Origin: UBA2779 sp965232165
Lineage (GTDB): Bacteria; Spirochaetota; Spirochaetia; DSM-2461
DNA length: 64,000 nt
Reading direction: 5' to 3'
Assembly (NCBI GenBank): GCA_965232165.1
Contig: CBDDOY010000001.1
Coordinates: 434,001-498,000, forward strand
The notes under the pieces are model-generated. The model was not told the DNA's origin. It searched no databases and worked only from the letters and a program-made list of their open reading frames with translations. Shown piece after piece: positions 44,071-53,008 of this stretch. Positions within the stretch are counted from its first letter, which is position 1. Each line of letters opens with the position of its first letter. Position numbers and translations under genes: made by a program.

Positions 44071-44171
44071 GTTGAGATATGACCTTAAAATGAGAAGGAC
44101 TACACCATTATTGATTATCTCTTTTTGAACTCCAAGTTGAGATATGACCTTAAAATGCGAAGGGCTGCACC
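44071..44171 (+). CRISPR. Type VI-A CRISPR array: two 36-nt repeats, one 29-nt spacer
   Basis: Repeat 1 (44071-44106) reads gttgagatatgaccttaaaa then tgagaaggactacacc. Repeat 2 (44136-44171) differs at three positions (a/c, a/g, a/g) in its 3' third. The spacer is 44107-44135. Each repeat forms the CCTT-loop-AAGG stem with an A-rich 8-nt loop and ends GGACTACACC or GGGCTGCACC, closely parallel to Cas13a repeats (stem CCCC-AAAAACGAA-GGGG, end GGACTAAAAC; recalled). The degenerate copy is downstream, so transcription is on the plus strand, repeat before spacer, as type VI-A requires. It starts 81 nt after the cas13a stop. Confidence 0.88.
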
Positions 44172-44293
44172 GGTTTAAGCGGGCTTCATTTCTGAACCGT
44201 TTCTCTCGGAGACAGCGAAGTTTGACAGAAAGACCGGACCGGTCATCGCGATCCTGAAGCAGGAAAAGGCACGGCATCTGCGGAGAAAAGACC

Positions 44294-44590
44294 GTGCGCG
44301 ATCGGGGCAAGGGTTTCAATGAAGTGTGCAAAGCCGCCTCGACGGGTTGCGGCAATAGCCCGCCGAACGGCCAATTTCAACCGGTCAGAGGGCTTGGATG
44401 CATTCGGAAACTTCAGGCCCAGTCAGAAATCGACGGCGTATTTGCCCACAACGATGAGATACTCCTTGGCGCGATTGAAGCGGCGAAGGCAGCCGGGCGC
44501 AGCGGAATAGTATCCGTAGGGTTTGACACCGTGAACGAAGCCGTTTCAAATCAACTGGTTGCCGGAAATTCGCAGTTGATTCGAAGACAG
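44294..44590 (+). pseudogene. Ribose/sugar-binding protein RbsB remnant
   Basis: Text RGKGFNEVCKA, then EIDGVFAHNDEILLGAIEAA followed by AGRSGIVSVGFDTVNEAVSN. The pattern IDGVFAxNDExxLGAxEAAxxAG...VGFD is that of periplasmic ribose-type binding proteins. N-terminal half and C-terminus are lost. It precedes rbsA and rbsC remnants and rbsK. Confidence 0.65.
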
Positions 44591-44599
44591 GCCAGTGTT

Positions 44600-44760
44600 C
44601 AGCAGCTTTCGAAGGTCAATATTTGGGCGCACCCTTCGGGCCGGGCTTTCCGCTCCAATGCCTTATTCTGGCAGCCTGTTAACCGGCTCATTGCCAATCG
44701 CCGGGGCTGCCAGCGGCATTTCCGCTGCAATCCCTTGCGCATGGCATTTCGTAATTTGTT
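44600..44760 (-). repeat. Hairpin repeat element (family H), copy 3
   Basis: Inverted relative to copies 1 and 2. Here the G-rich centre is replaced by gttaacc, yet the flanking blocks are kept, and this is the copy that most resembles copy 1 at its outer ends (gaaatgccatgcgcaaggga on the minus strand). Confidence 0.75.
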
Positions 44761-44823
44761 GTGGACAGAACCCTTACTATCCTGCCGGACTTAACTTTTC
44801 AGGTCAGTTTTTGCCCATTTAAC

Positions 44824-44905
44824 TGTTGTTATGCTGTCAAAATGCGCACGTAGCTTAAGCTGCACTCGGTCTTCTGACGCCTTGTATCAGTAATAACCAT
44901 AAAAA
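44824..44905 (-). repeat. MITE family 1 remnant
   Basis: tgctgtcaaaatgcgcacgt, agcttaagctgcac and gccttgtatcagtaat correspond to the family core; both terminal repeats are gone. Confidence 0.5.
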
Positions 44906-45021
44906 CTGACTCAAGAATCTCAAGCTCTCGCCTAATGGTTTCAGAATCGATTCATCTAGCGGGAGGGCATTATGCCTTCCGTTATAATAATCAAGGCTCA
45001 TGACAAAAACACCCATGTAGA

Positions 45022-45421
45022 ATTGACAAGAGCTAGCAAGAATTCCCCGGTGTCCGCGCACTGCAGGGATTGGACCCGTCTTTTCAGTCAGAAGAAATCC
45101 ATGCCGTCGTCGGCGAAAACGGTGCTGGAAAATCAATTCGGGTGAAAATACTTGTCGGAGACCAATCAAAGATGATGGCGTGATATTCATCGATGGCAGT
45201 GAGGGGGCTCGGCTCACCTCGACGCGCCCAGAAGATGGGCGAAGGTGGGCATTGGGATAATGCACCAGGAACTAACGCTGCTCGCCGACCGGAATGCCGC
45301 CGGAAACATCATGCCGGGAAGGAATCAGAAAACCAGAATGGAACTGAAGGACAAACCGGAGGATACCGCCACTCTGATTCCCGATGAGGCCGCATCATCT
45401 CTTGCCGACGTTGCCAGAAAT
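45022..45421 (+). pseudogene. Ribose ABC ATPase RbsA remnant
   Basis: One frame reads EFPGVRALQGLDPSFQSEEI then HAVVGENGAGKSIRVKILVG, the RbsA/XylG Walker A region (GENGAGKS). Another frame later gives VGIGIMHQELTLLADRNAAG and NIMPGR, the Q-loop segment (IVHQELxLxxxLxxAENIFLGR). Frameshifts and loss of the 3' three quarters make it dead. The IS256-family element begins where it stops. Confidence 0.7.
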
Positions 45422-45555
45422 GATAGTGTCCAGTATAGTTCGCAATTTTCTTTCAAGAAGCCATCGAATTCTTCCATCAGGCAGCCTGTTCCAATTCAAG
45501 TCTTTGTTCATCTATCGCTTTTTCACTAATATACCGTTTCACGGAAGCCCTGTCT

Positions 45556-46945
45556 TCAGAGTATTCTATCAAATATCAAATAACAACAGACTAATCTGAG
45601 ATATGATTCAATGCTGGGAAATATTCCAACGGCCCGGGACCTCCGGCGGATTTCTCGATTCAGCCGCTCTAATTGATTGGCTGATGATGTCTTTCTACTG
45701 TCTATTTCCGAGAATTCAAAGAATTGGACAGAGTCTTCAAGTCCCTCCTCCAGGCAGTTCATCGATTTGGGAAACTGCTCCTCAAATTCGTCTATAATTC
45801 TATTGGCATATTCACGGGCTGAATGTGAATCCGGCTGATTCCATATCTGTTTAATGCGGCCTGCCAGATACTTCTTATCACGAGCCGGTACATGGGAGAG
45901 GATATTCCTCATGAAATGGATCTTGCACCGCTGCCGGGAACATCCGATGAGTTCTTTACGAATAGCTTCCTGAAGACCAGGATGAGCATCAGAGACGCAT
46001 AACCAGGCTTTCCTGAATCCTCTCGCCTTTAGAGACCTGAACAGCCCGACATAAGTAGGGCTTGCTTAAAAAGTCATAATCTATGGATTTTCAAGGTAAA
46101 AGCCAGTTACAAATGCTTTAGAGCAACTTTGCTATCTATTCTTGACAAAACAGGTGCAAGGTAAATGCGGAAAATGGCTCAAAACCCTTGCACCTGGGTA
46201 ATAGCAGAAATCGAAATTCCCCCGAAGTTTCTCAAATCATTGCATTCTGGCTCACTTATAATGCAGTTTTGATTCATTATACTGGTATTCAGAGTCAAAA
46301 ATACTTTTTAAGCAAGCCCTAAGTAGATTCAGCTTCTTCCGGCATAGGTTCTATGCAAGGATCTCTTTATGTCCTTGTGAATTAACACCGGAAACGACCA
46401 TGACTGCCATATTCCGAACTCTCCCGGTTTCGCGTATCTTTTCATACAGTGCGTCTGCCCAGATGACAGGATATTCGGAATCAAGTGTACGGCAGCGGAA
46501 TTCATCCGCCTGTTCATCAGGCCCTCTGTTAATTTCGGATACCTGACTGGCTGATATATTTTCGATCCCCAGACTCATGGCGAGCTTTTCAATCTTCCTG
46601 GTCGAAACCCCGTTGATGAACGCTTCTTGAACTGCCTGAATCAGAGCCTGTCCGGATCTCTTCTTTTCAGTGACAAAGAAAGGAATATACCCGCCTTTTC
46701 TCAGCTTAGGGACCAGTAAATACAACGTTCCTAACCGGGTATCGAAACGGCGAGGTCTATATCCTTAAGAAATGTGTGGTCCTTCCTGTTGAATGAGAAC
46801 CCTTTTTTGCACGGACTTTGTTCGCCGCTTCGATTTCCATAAGCTTCTCCGGCAGCCATTTCAATAAACTGAAAAGGGGATCCGGTTCCGTAATGAATTG
46901 GAGCAGCATGTTTTCCAGATTCCCATTATCATTTTTCTTAGCCAT
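45556..46945 (-). pseudogene. IS256 (mutator)-type transposase, frameshifted and MITE-split
   Basis: Pieces in order are MAKKNDNGNLENMLLQFITE; after a shift GYRPRRFDTRLGTLYLLVPK, KLAMSLGIENISASQVSEIN and EYPVIWADALYEKIRETGRV; after a second shift IEPMPEEAESTYVGLFRSLK, where a MITE is inserted; then AWLCVSDAHPGLQEAIRKEL, CKIHFMRNILSHVP and the C-terminal EIRRRSRAVGIFPSIESYLR. The Asp of DALY and of SDAHPGL are the DDE residues. It is inactive. A second partial copy is at 60932. Confidence 0.82.
46058..46319. repeat. MITE family 3, complete with 6-bp target duplication
   Basis: Terminal inverted repeats gggcttgcttaaaaagt and actttttaagcaagccc bound 262 bp. TAAGTA occurs directly on both sides (46052-46057 and 46320-46325). 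An internal inverted repeat, ggtgcaagg / ccttgcacc, is present. No coding capacity. It is inserted in the IS256 transposase. Confidence 0.88.
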
Positions 46946-47042
46946 CGTCTTCCTCCTTGTGGTTTTGATGGTTTGATACCATTCTGGAGAATTCGATGGC
47001 TTCTTTCAATTATGTAAATTGCGAACTTGATTGTACGTTATC

Positions 47043-47762
47043 CCAGAATTAATGAACATTGTCTTACAGTCGTCGATCACCGCCATCGCCGCTCTCGGCG
47101 GCCCATACTCACAGCAGTATTGATCTATCCGTTGACTTCACTGCGGCACTGGCAGGCGCTGTTTCAGCTTGGCAGACCCGTTCCGGCCTCTCTTCCGTCA
47201 GTATTGCAGGGGTTCTCCCTAGTCTACACGGAGGGTAAACCGATATCGGGATGGCCTGATAGTTGTATGGCGATAGGTACGGGAGCCATCGGACCGATCC
47301 CCCTTCCTGTGATTTCCTTGTTTTATTGGCGTTAGCCGGGCATGTCCTGTTGACACAAACCCGTTACGGCCATCATGTTTATGCCGTGGCTGGGAGTGAT
47401 GATGATACCGCCCGTTTGGCCGGAATCGCAGCAGACCCGATTGCGGTGGCTGTATACACCTTGAGCAGATAGCCTGCGGCATTCGCCGGAATACGGCTGA
47501 CGGCCAGGTTGTGATAGGCGTAGCCGACTGCCGACACCGGTTTGGAACTTGGAGCCATGGTCACGGCGGCGCATCCTTGAGAGGCGGCTATGGCCGTGCC
47601 GGAGAAACTGTAATGGGCGCAGTGATCATGAGTGTCATAGGGAACGGGCTGAGCCTGCCGAGAATTTCATCCTATGTCCAGCAGATTATCAAGGGGTTAA
47701 TACTTGACGAAGCCGTGCTGATCGTCATGCAATCTTGCCGAACCAATCCTCAGAAAAGGTAG
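47043..47762 (+). pseudogene. Ribose ABC permease RbsC remnant
   Basis: Successive frames give LVYTEGKPISGWPDSCMAIG then TGAIGPIPLPVI, TRYGHHVYAVAGSDDDTARL and ASLRGGYGRAGETVMGAVIM then GNGLSLPRISSYVQQIIKGL. These are the conserved membrane-permease blocks of RbsC/YtfT-type proteins (TxGRHVYAIGGNxxAARLSGI, GTSLxGGxGxxxGTxxGAxxM). Several frameshifts. It ends seven nt before rbsK. Confidence 0.75.
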
Positions 47763-47768
47763 AGCTAA

Positions 47769-48695
47769 ATGAATACAATTCCAACTGTCCACAATGCGGG
47801 GTCCTTGAACATTGATGATGTTTTTCGCACCGCACACATTGTCCGGCCCGGTGAAACGATACCGAGCCGTTCCCTGGAGAGGTTTCCCGGAGGGAAAGGT
47901 CTCAATCAATCAACGGCGCTTGCCCGGGCCGGTGCCAAGGTGAGGCACATCGGACGCATCGGCGCAGACGGGATATTTCTTTGCGATGGATTGGCCGCCG
48001 AAGGTGCCGATGTTTCGGGCATAGAAGTGGACGACACCCCCACCGGCCATGCGATTATTCAAGTCGCCGACGATGGGGAAAACGCCATAGTCCTCTACGG
48101 CGGGGCTAATGGCGCCTGGAGTGGCAGCGATGTGCAGAGAGCCGTATCCGGAATGAAGGCCGAGGACATACTGCTCATCCAGAATGAGGTGAACATGATG
48201 CCGCAACTCATTCAGGCGGCGCATGAAGCCGGAATTCGTATCGCCATGAATCCCGCCCCAATGACTCCCGAGGTCCAAGATTGGCCCATCGAATGCCTCA
48301 CCTGGCTCGTGGTAAATGAGATTGAAGGAAGAGAACTGGCCGGTTCTGACATTGCCGGTGGCGAAAATGACCGCAAGGCAGTGCTGATGAAATTGCGCCG
48401 CCGCTGCATAAATGCCACCGTCGTGATGACTCTTGGTAAAGAGGGGGCCATCAGGCTCGATGGCCATGGCCTGGTTAGTTCCTCTTTCCCAGATGTTGCC
48501 CCTGTTGTGGACACAACGGGGGCAGGCGACACCTTTATGGGCTATTGGCTGGCCGCCGAGATTGAGGGGTTGTCCCCCGAAGAGGGCCTGCTTCTTGCCT
48601 GCGCCGCCGGGGCACTCTCGGTGTCTCGTAAGGGTGCGGCGGTTGGCGTTCCGCACCGGGCCGAGGTGGAGGCCCTTATTCGGAAATTTGAATAG
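47769..48695 (+). CDS. rbsK: Ribokinase
   Basis: The 308-aa PfkB-family kinase is intact. It has the N-terminal glycine motif RFPGGKGLNQSTALARAGAK and the C-terminal signature DTTGAGDTFMGYWLAAEIEG with the catalytic Asp. The ATP-site VVMTLGKEGAIRLDG and NPAP segment are present. It phosphorylates ribose at O5. The three upstream transporter genes are all remnants, so ribose import by this operon is lost, and the kinase may serve internal ribose or be on the way to loss. Confidence 0.9.
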   Translation: MNTIPTVHNAGSLNIDDVFRTAHIVRPGETIPSRSLERFPGGKGLNQSTALARAGAKVRHIGRIGADGIFLCDGLAAEGADVSGIEVDDTPTGHAIIQVADDGENAIVLYGGANGAWSGSDVQRAVSGMKAEDILLIQNEVNMMPQLIQAAHEAGIRIAMNPAPMTPEVQDWPIECLTWLVVNEIEGRELAGSDIAGGENDRKAVLMKLRRRCINATVVMTLGKEGAIRLDGHGLVSSSFPDVAPVVDTTGAGDTFMGYWLAAEIEGLSPEEGLLLACAAGALSVSRKGAAVGVPHRAEVEALIRKFE

Positions 48696-48896
48696 CAGAC
48701 GAGGCTTGGCGATAGTCAAATCGATCTGCCGCAGCCCTGATTTCTTTTCACAAACGGAAGGATGGGGCTGTAAACCACACAAGGTCAGGAAAATTCCCGT
48801 TTTTCAATTTTCATGGAAAAAGGGGTAGTTTTATCGGAAGGAATCCGTGTATACTTCTTATAATGCCCGTCTTACGGAAGAGCAGCCGGGAATTTC

Positions 48897-51035
48897 TTAA
48901 CCCAAGTTCACCAAAATACACCTGCTAAATATTTTTTTAACGACCAAGAAAACGAATTACTTCAAAAAAAGGCTTAAATATTTCCCAAAACCTCATAAAT
49001 ACCATAGAATATTTAGGGATTCCGCTTTTTGGGGACCTCAAATCACCTCAAATCAAAATGTAGTGCCTAACACTTTATTTTTCGCTTGCCTCTTTTGTGG
49101 CTGTGGTGTATCTTAGTGGTATGTATATAAGATCAATAAAAGTTGCCAACGGTAAAACGAAAAAACAGTACACCTACCTCAATCTTGTAGAAAATATCCG
49201 CACTGATAAAGGCCCCCGACAGCGGATTATTCTCAACCTTGGGAAACTGGATATTGATTCTTCTCAATACAAAGCTCTGGCAAGAAGAATTGAAAATATT
49301 CTTTCAGGAAACAGAGAATTATTCGACTTGGATGAAGACATTGAGAAAATCGCACAGCAGGTATCAGACCGCATTTTCACCAAGCGGGCAAAAGACGCAC
49401 AACTAAAAGCTCAAGCGCAAGCCAATTTTGTAGCGGTCGATGTTAACAGCCTTGAAACAAAGAAAGTCAGAAGCCTAGGCCCTGAGTACGTCTGTCATCA
49501 GCAATGGAAAGAGTTGGAAATGGACAGAGTTCTAAGGAAATGCGGTGTGCCTAAGGGAACGATCCCCTTACTTGAAGCTCTAATCGTCGGTAGAATGATC
49601 AAACCAGCCAGCGAGCGATTTACCAGGCAGTGGGCGGAAAAACATTCTGCTCTTTTTGAGCTGTGCGGCTTACCCCATTCGTCCTCCCTGAATGCGTACT
49701 ACAGGGCTGCCGATGTTCTCTACCGCTGTAAGGACGAGCTGGAGAAGCATTTGGCTTGTAAAGAACAAGATTTATTCTCCCTCGACGAAAGCATTGTACT
49801 TTACGATTTAACGAACACCTACTTTGAGGGTCAGTGCAAAAAGAACCCAAAGGCATCTTATGGTCGCTCGAAAGAAAAGCGCAGTGACTGCAAATTGGCT
49901 ACCCTGGGGTTGGTTGTCGATGCGGATGGATTTCCCAAGTATAGCAAGTTCCATCCGGGGAACCAGTGCGAATCCAAGACTTTTCAGGCCACGATTTTAG
50001 ATTTGGAAGCCAACGCGGGCCTAAAAGTCGGGGCAACTGTCGTAATGGATGCCGGGATTGCCACAAAAGAGAATATCGAATGGCTTAAAAAGCGAAAATG
50101 TACCTACCTTGTGGTTCACAGAGGGAAAAGTCCTTTGGAGCTTGAGCCATCGCAAGAGATGAATCTGGTCATGGAGGACAAGAAAACAGGTGCCAAGATT
50201 GAAGTATTCGGAAAAACAATCTCGGATGAGCATTGGGTTCTGGTAAAGAGCGAGCACAAACGTCTTAAAGAAGAGGCCATGGCTATGCGTACCGAAACCG
50301 TCCTCCTTAAAAGACTTCAATATCTTCGTGACGGATTAAACAAGAAAAACCGCATGAAACTGTATTCTTCGGTTCTTCAGAGCATTGGCAGGCTTAAGGA
50401 AAAATATCCAAAGGCTGCAAAACTTTATGAAATATCAGTTATTCCTGGGGAGCCTGCCAAGCGGACAGGAAAGTTGAATGCGATTGACATTAAATGGGAG
50501 AAGAAAACTCAGACAGGAAACAGTGAAGGAACTTATACCCTTAGAACCAATCGAAAAGATTTGGATGACAAAAATATTTGGGAGCTCTACAAAATGCTTG
50601 GTCGTATTGAGAACTCATTTAGAGACATGAAGTCTCATCTTGGCTTTCGGCCTAACTTTCACCAACTGGAGAAGAGAGTTCAGTCGCATATGTTTATATC
50701 GGTCCTTGCGTATCACCTGATGCATGCGACTGAATATAAATTACGAAAAGGGGGAGATACACGGAGTTGGAAGACCATAAAAGAAGTTCTTTCTACCCAC
50801 CAGAGGATAACCATAGAGTACATTTCCAAGACTGAAGAGGGAGTGCTGATGAATAATGAAGTGAGACTCGACTCCCGACAGGAACTAGAACATCAGAAGA
50901 TTTATGCGATGCTTGGGTTGTCGGGAAAGGCGTTGAACCGTCGGATGACGACTCACCAAATCCGTAGTGTAAATAAAAAATAGTAACTCCATTTATTATA
51001 AGGAATTACGTTTTTTAGTGGTGAACTTGGGTTAA
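48897..51035 (+). mobile_element. IS1634-family insertion sequence, apparently intact
   Basis: Termini TTAACCCAAGTTCACCA and TGGTGAACTTGGGTTAA are perfect inverted repeats at 48897 and 51035. One full transposase gene lies between. Whether the outer TTAA is target duplication or terminus cannot be told. A stray terminus of the same kind is near 14150. Confidence 0.85.
49121..50983 (+). CDS. IS1634-family transposase (IS4 superfamily DDE)
   Basis: ATG 49121 gives MYIRSIKVANGKTKKQYTYL, the standard start; the open frame extends eight codons further. DDE landmarks are VLYDLTNTYFEGQCKKN with YGRSKEKRSDCKLATLGLV, VVMDAGIATKENIEWLK and the C-terminal GRIENSFRDMKSHLGFRP with YHLMH. Full length at 620 aa with no interruption, so likely functional. 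Confidence 0.92.
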   Translation: MYIRSIKVANGKTKKQYTYLNLVENIRTDKGPRQRIILNLGKLDIDSSQYKALARRIENILSGNRELFDLDEDIEKIAQQVSDRIFTKRAKDAQLKAQAQANFVAVDVNSLETKKVRSLGPEYVCHQQWKELEMDRVLRKCGVPKGTIPLLEALIVGRMIKPASERFTRQWAEKHSALFELCGLPHSSSLNAYYRAADVLYRCKDELEKHLACKEQDLFSLDESIVLYDLTNTYFEGQCKKNPKASYGRSKEKRSDCKLATLGLVVDADGFPKYSKFHPGNQCESKTFQATILDLEANAGLKVGATVVMDAGIATKENIEWLKKRKCTYLVVHRGKSPLELEPSQEMNLVMEDKKTGAKIEVFGKTISDEHWVLVKSEHKRLKEEAMAMRTETVLLKRLQYLRDGLNKKNRMKLYSSVLQSIGRLKEKYPKAAKLYEISVIPGEPAKRTGKLNAIDIKWEKKTQTGNSEGTYTLRTNRKDLDDKNIWELYKMLGRIENSFRDMKSHLGFRPNFHQLEKRVQSHMFISVLAYHLMHATEYKLRKGGDTRSWKTIKEVLSTHQRITIEYISKTEEGVLMNNEVRLDSRQELEHQKIYAMLGLSGKALNRRMTTHQIRSVNKK

Positions 51036-51715
51036 CCGGCATTCATCACCGGAACGGCTGGCTGCTCCGGCAGGAAAATATCGATTTCAAGGAAATCGCC
51101 CGCTCCGGTCCTTGTCCCCTCCGCTGATCACCCCCCCGGATACAGATCAAAGCCTCCGCCGACTTCAAAGGGCCGTGCTTCAAGGTAATCTCCCGCTGAT
51201 CCCAATATGATGGCGCTAGTTTCTCTCTAGTCTATACCTATAACTATGAATCTTATGACCTAACCTTTATACCCATCAACTAATTCAAATCGAATTCAGG
51301 CAATTAAAGGTTTGAATCACTCTTTTTGGAGGCTTGAAAAAGCGAGTCCGTCCATATTCCACAAGTGATTGAGTCAATCACAGGCACAGCGGAAGCCGAT
51401 TCATGGACAGCGACTGTTTTCCCCGGAGCAGGAGAACGGCTATTTACGATGTGCATCCATTTTCTTCGTGGGAACGGGGAAGTTGCGGAAATGCCAATCA
51501 CCATACGGCGATTCATTCCCAAAGGGTGCGATATAGGATGCTGCAGCACAGTGGGCAGTTAACTTGACAATTCATAGAACGGCTGTGGACCGTCACGAAT
51601 TCAGCCTATTGAGCCGCCCCCAAACTCCGGGGTGCCAATGGTTTTTCAGATACAGCCCCATGACCATTGATGTCGAGAACAGAAAACATGATTGTGTCCT
51701 CGAGTACTCACGGCC
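51036..51715. other. Intergenic region, no gene supported
   Basis: A minus-strand stretch near 51130-51200 reads SAGDYLEARPFEVGGGFDLY in one short frame, possibly the end of a lost gene. ggcagttaacttgacaattc at 51553 echoes gacagtcagcttgacaattc at 3052. No further structure recognised. Confidence 0.3.
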
Positions 51716-52990
51716 TCAGTCTCCCCTCCTGCGATCTTCAGGCAGCGAAGCGAGGGCTTTTAACCGTTCAGCTAGTGACGGATGTGAATAATGCCAGAAA
51801 CTGTATGCCGGATGAGGAGTAAGGTTGCTCAGATTATCACGGCTTAGCGTCATCAACGCATTGCTCAGGGCTGTACTGCTCCCTGTTTGCCGAGCGGCAT
51901 AACAGTCGGCTTGGTATTCATGTTTCCGCATCCATCCATTAATCAACGGCGAGAAAAACGCGGTTACCGGGGCTGAGAAAAATATGAGTACAACGATTAA
52001 TCCATGAAGAGAAACTCGGTTAAAGCCGAAAGCTTGAAAAAGCGGCCCCCACTCCAGCGCCCACCCGGCGGCGGCAAATACCGCAAAATTGACGACAATC
52101 CCGATTAGAAGCCGTTGGCGGATATGACCATGCTTCCAATGTCCTATTTCGTGAGCCAACACCGCCTCTAATTCATCGGGTGCTAATGACTCTATCAAAG
52201 TATCAAAGATGACAATGCGGCGAAATTTACCTATCCCGGTGAAATACGCATTGGAGTGTCGGCTGCGGCGGCTTCCATCCATTACAAAAATGCCTTTTAC
52301 GGCAAACCCACAGCGGACTGCCAATTCTTCCAGCCGACTTCTCAGGTCTCCTGCCGGCAGCATCTCGAATTTATTGAAGAGCGGAGCGATAACAAGGGGA
52401 TAAAGAATAGTCAGTATAAATTGAAAGAGAGTAACGAACATCCAGGAGCCTAGCCACCAATATCCACCGGCAAGGGCAAGGACCGTATACAATCCTGCCA
52501 GCAATGCCATGACAAGCAAGACACCCACGGTAGAAGATTTGAGCAAATCGAATAAAAAAGTTTTCATCCCGGCCGTATTGAATCCAAACTCCTCTTCAAT
52601 GATGAATTTTGAATAAAGAGAGGTCGGCAAACTCACCAGTCCCAGCGCCATTGAGCCGGACACGAGAAACAAAAGGCCATGCCAATAAGCGGGAAGCGTC
52701 CATTGAGAAATTAAGTCATCTAAAAAACCGGTTAACTGAAAAGCGAGAATCAGGATTATAAACACCCTTCCCTGTACCGAAGTAAAAAGCCCAAAATGTG
52801 CTTTGCGCAAAGAATACTCACGGCTTTTTCGGTAAGTTTCCGCATCTATGAACCCTGTAAAATTCTCTGGCACCTCGTTTCGGTTCCTGATGATTGTGTT
52901 GATGTTAAGAATATCCAGCAGCCACTCGGTAAAAAAATCCAAGGCAAATAGAACAATCCAGCAGGTAAGTATAGTATTCGTATAATTCAA
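51716..52990 (-). CDS. M48-family metalloprotease, Ste24/CAAX-prenyl-protease type
   Basis: The 424-aa membrane protein has about seven spans, including an N-terminal hydrophobic helix and the peptidase_M48_N region (REYSLRKAHFGLFTSVQGRV). The zinc site is HEIGHWKHG near residue 281 with the third ligand in RKHEYQADCYA. The substrate-cavity motif HSNAYFTGIGKFRRIVIFDT is present. In bacteria such Ste24-like proteases act in membrane protein quality control. It lies 18 nt downstream of trmH in the same direction, so it is probably co-transcribed. Confidence 0.9.
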   Translation of the reverse strand: MNYTNTILTCWIVLFALDFFTEWLLDILNINTIIRNRNEVPENFTGFIDAETYRKSREYSLRKAHFGLFTSVQGRVFIILILAFQLTGFLDDLISQWTLPAYWHGLLFLVSGSMALGLVSLPTSLYSKFIIEEEFGFNTAGMKTFLFDLLKSSTVGVLLVMALLAGLYTVLALAGGYWWLGSWMFVTLFQFILTILYPLVIAPLFNKFEMLPAGDLRSRLEELAVRCGFAVKGIFVMDGSRRSRHSNAYFTGIGKFRRIVIFDTLIESLAPDELEAVLAHEIGHWKHGHIRQRLLIGIVVNFAVFAAAGWALEWGPLFQAFGFNRVSLHGLIVVLIFFSAPVTAFFSPLINGWMRKHEYQADCYAARQTGSSTALSNALMTLSRDNLSNLTPHPAYSFWHYSHPSLAERLKALASLPEDRRRGD

Positions 52991-53008
52991 GTTTCTCTAA
53001 CTCCTTCT

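Larger units (their letters stand above)
45422..47042 (-). mobile_element. IS256-family insertion sequence, decayed
   Basis: The ends begin gatagtgtccagtatagttc (left) and, on the minus strand, gataacgtacaatcaagttc (right), imperfect inverted repeats. The flanks are CCAGAAAT and CCAGAATT, an 8-bp target duplication with one change. It is 1,621 bp, including a 262-bp MITE. It separates the rbsA and rbsC remnants. Confidence 0.82.

Noticed and set aside
44594..44765. Possible sensor or membrane protein frame within the hairpin repeat
   Set aside because: The same translations appear wherever family H copies occur; the element is non-coding.
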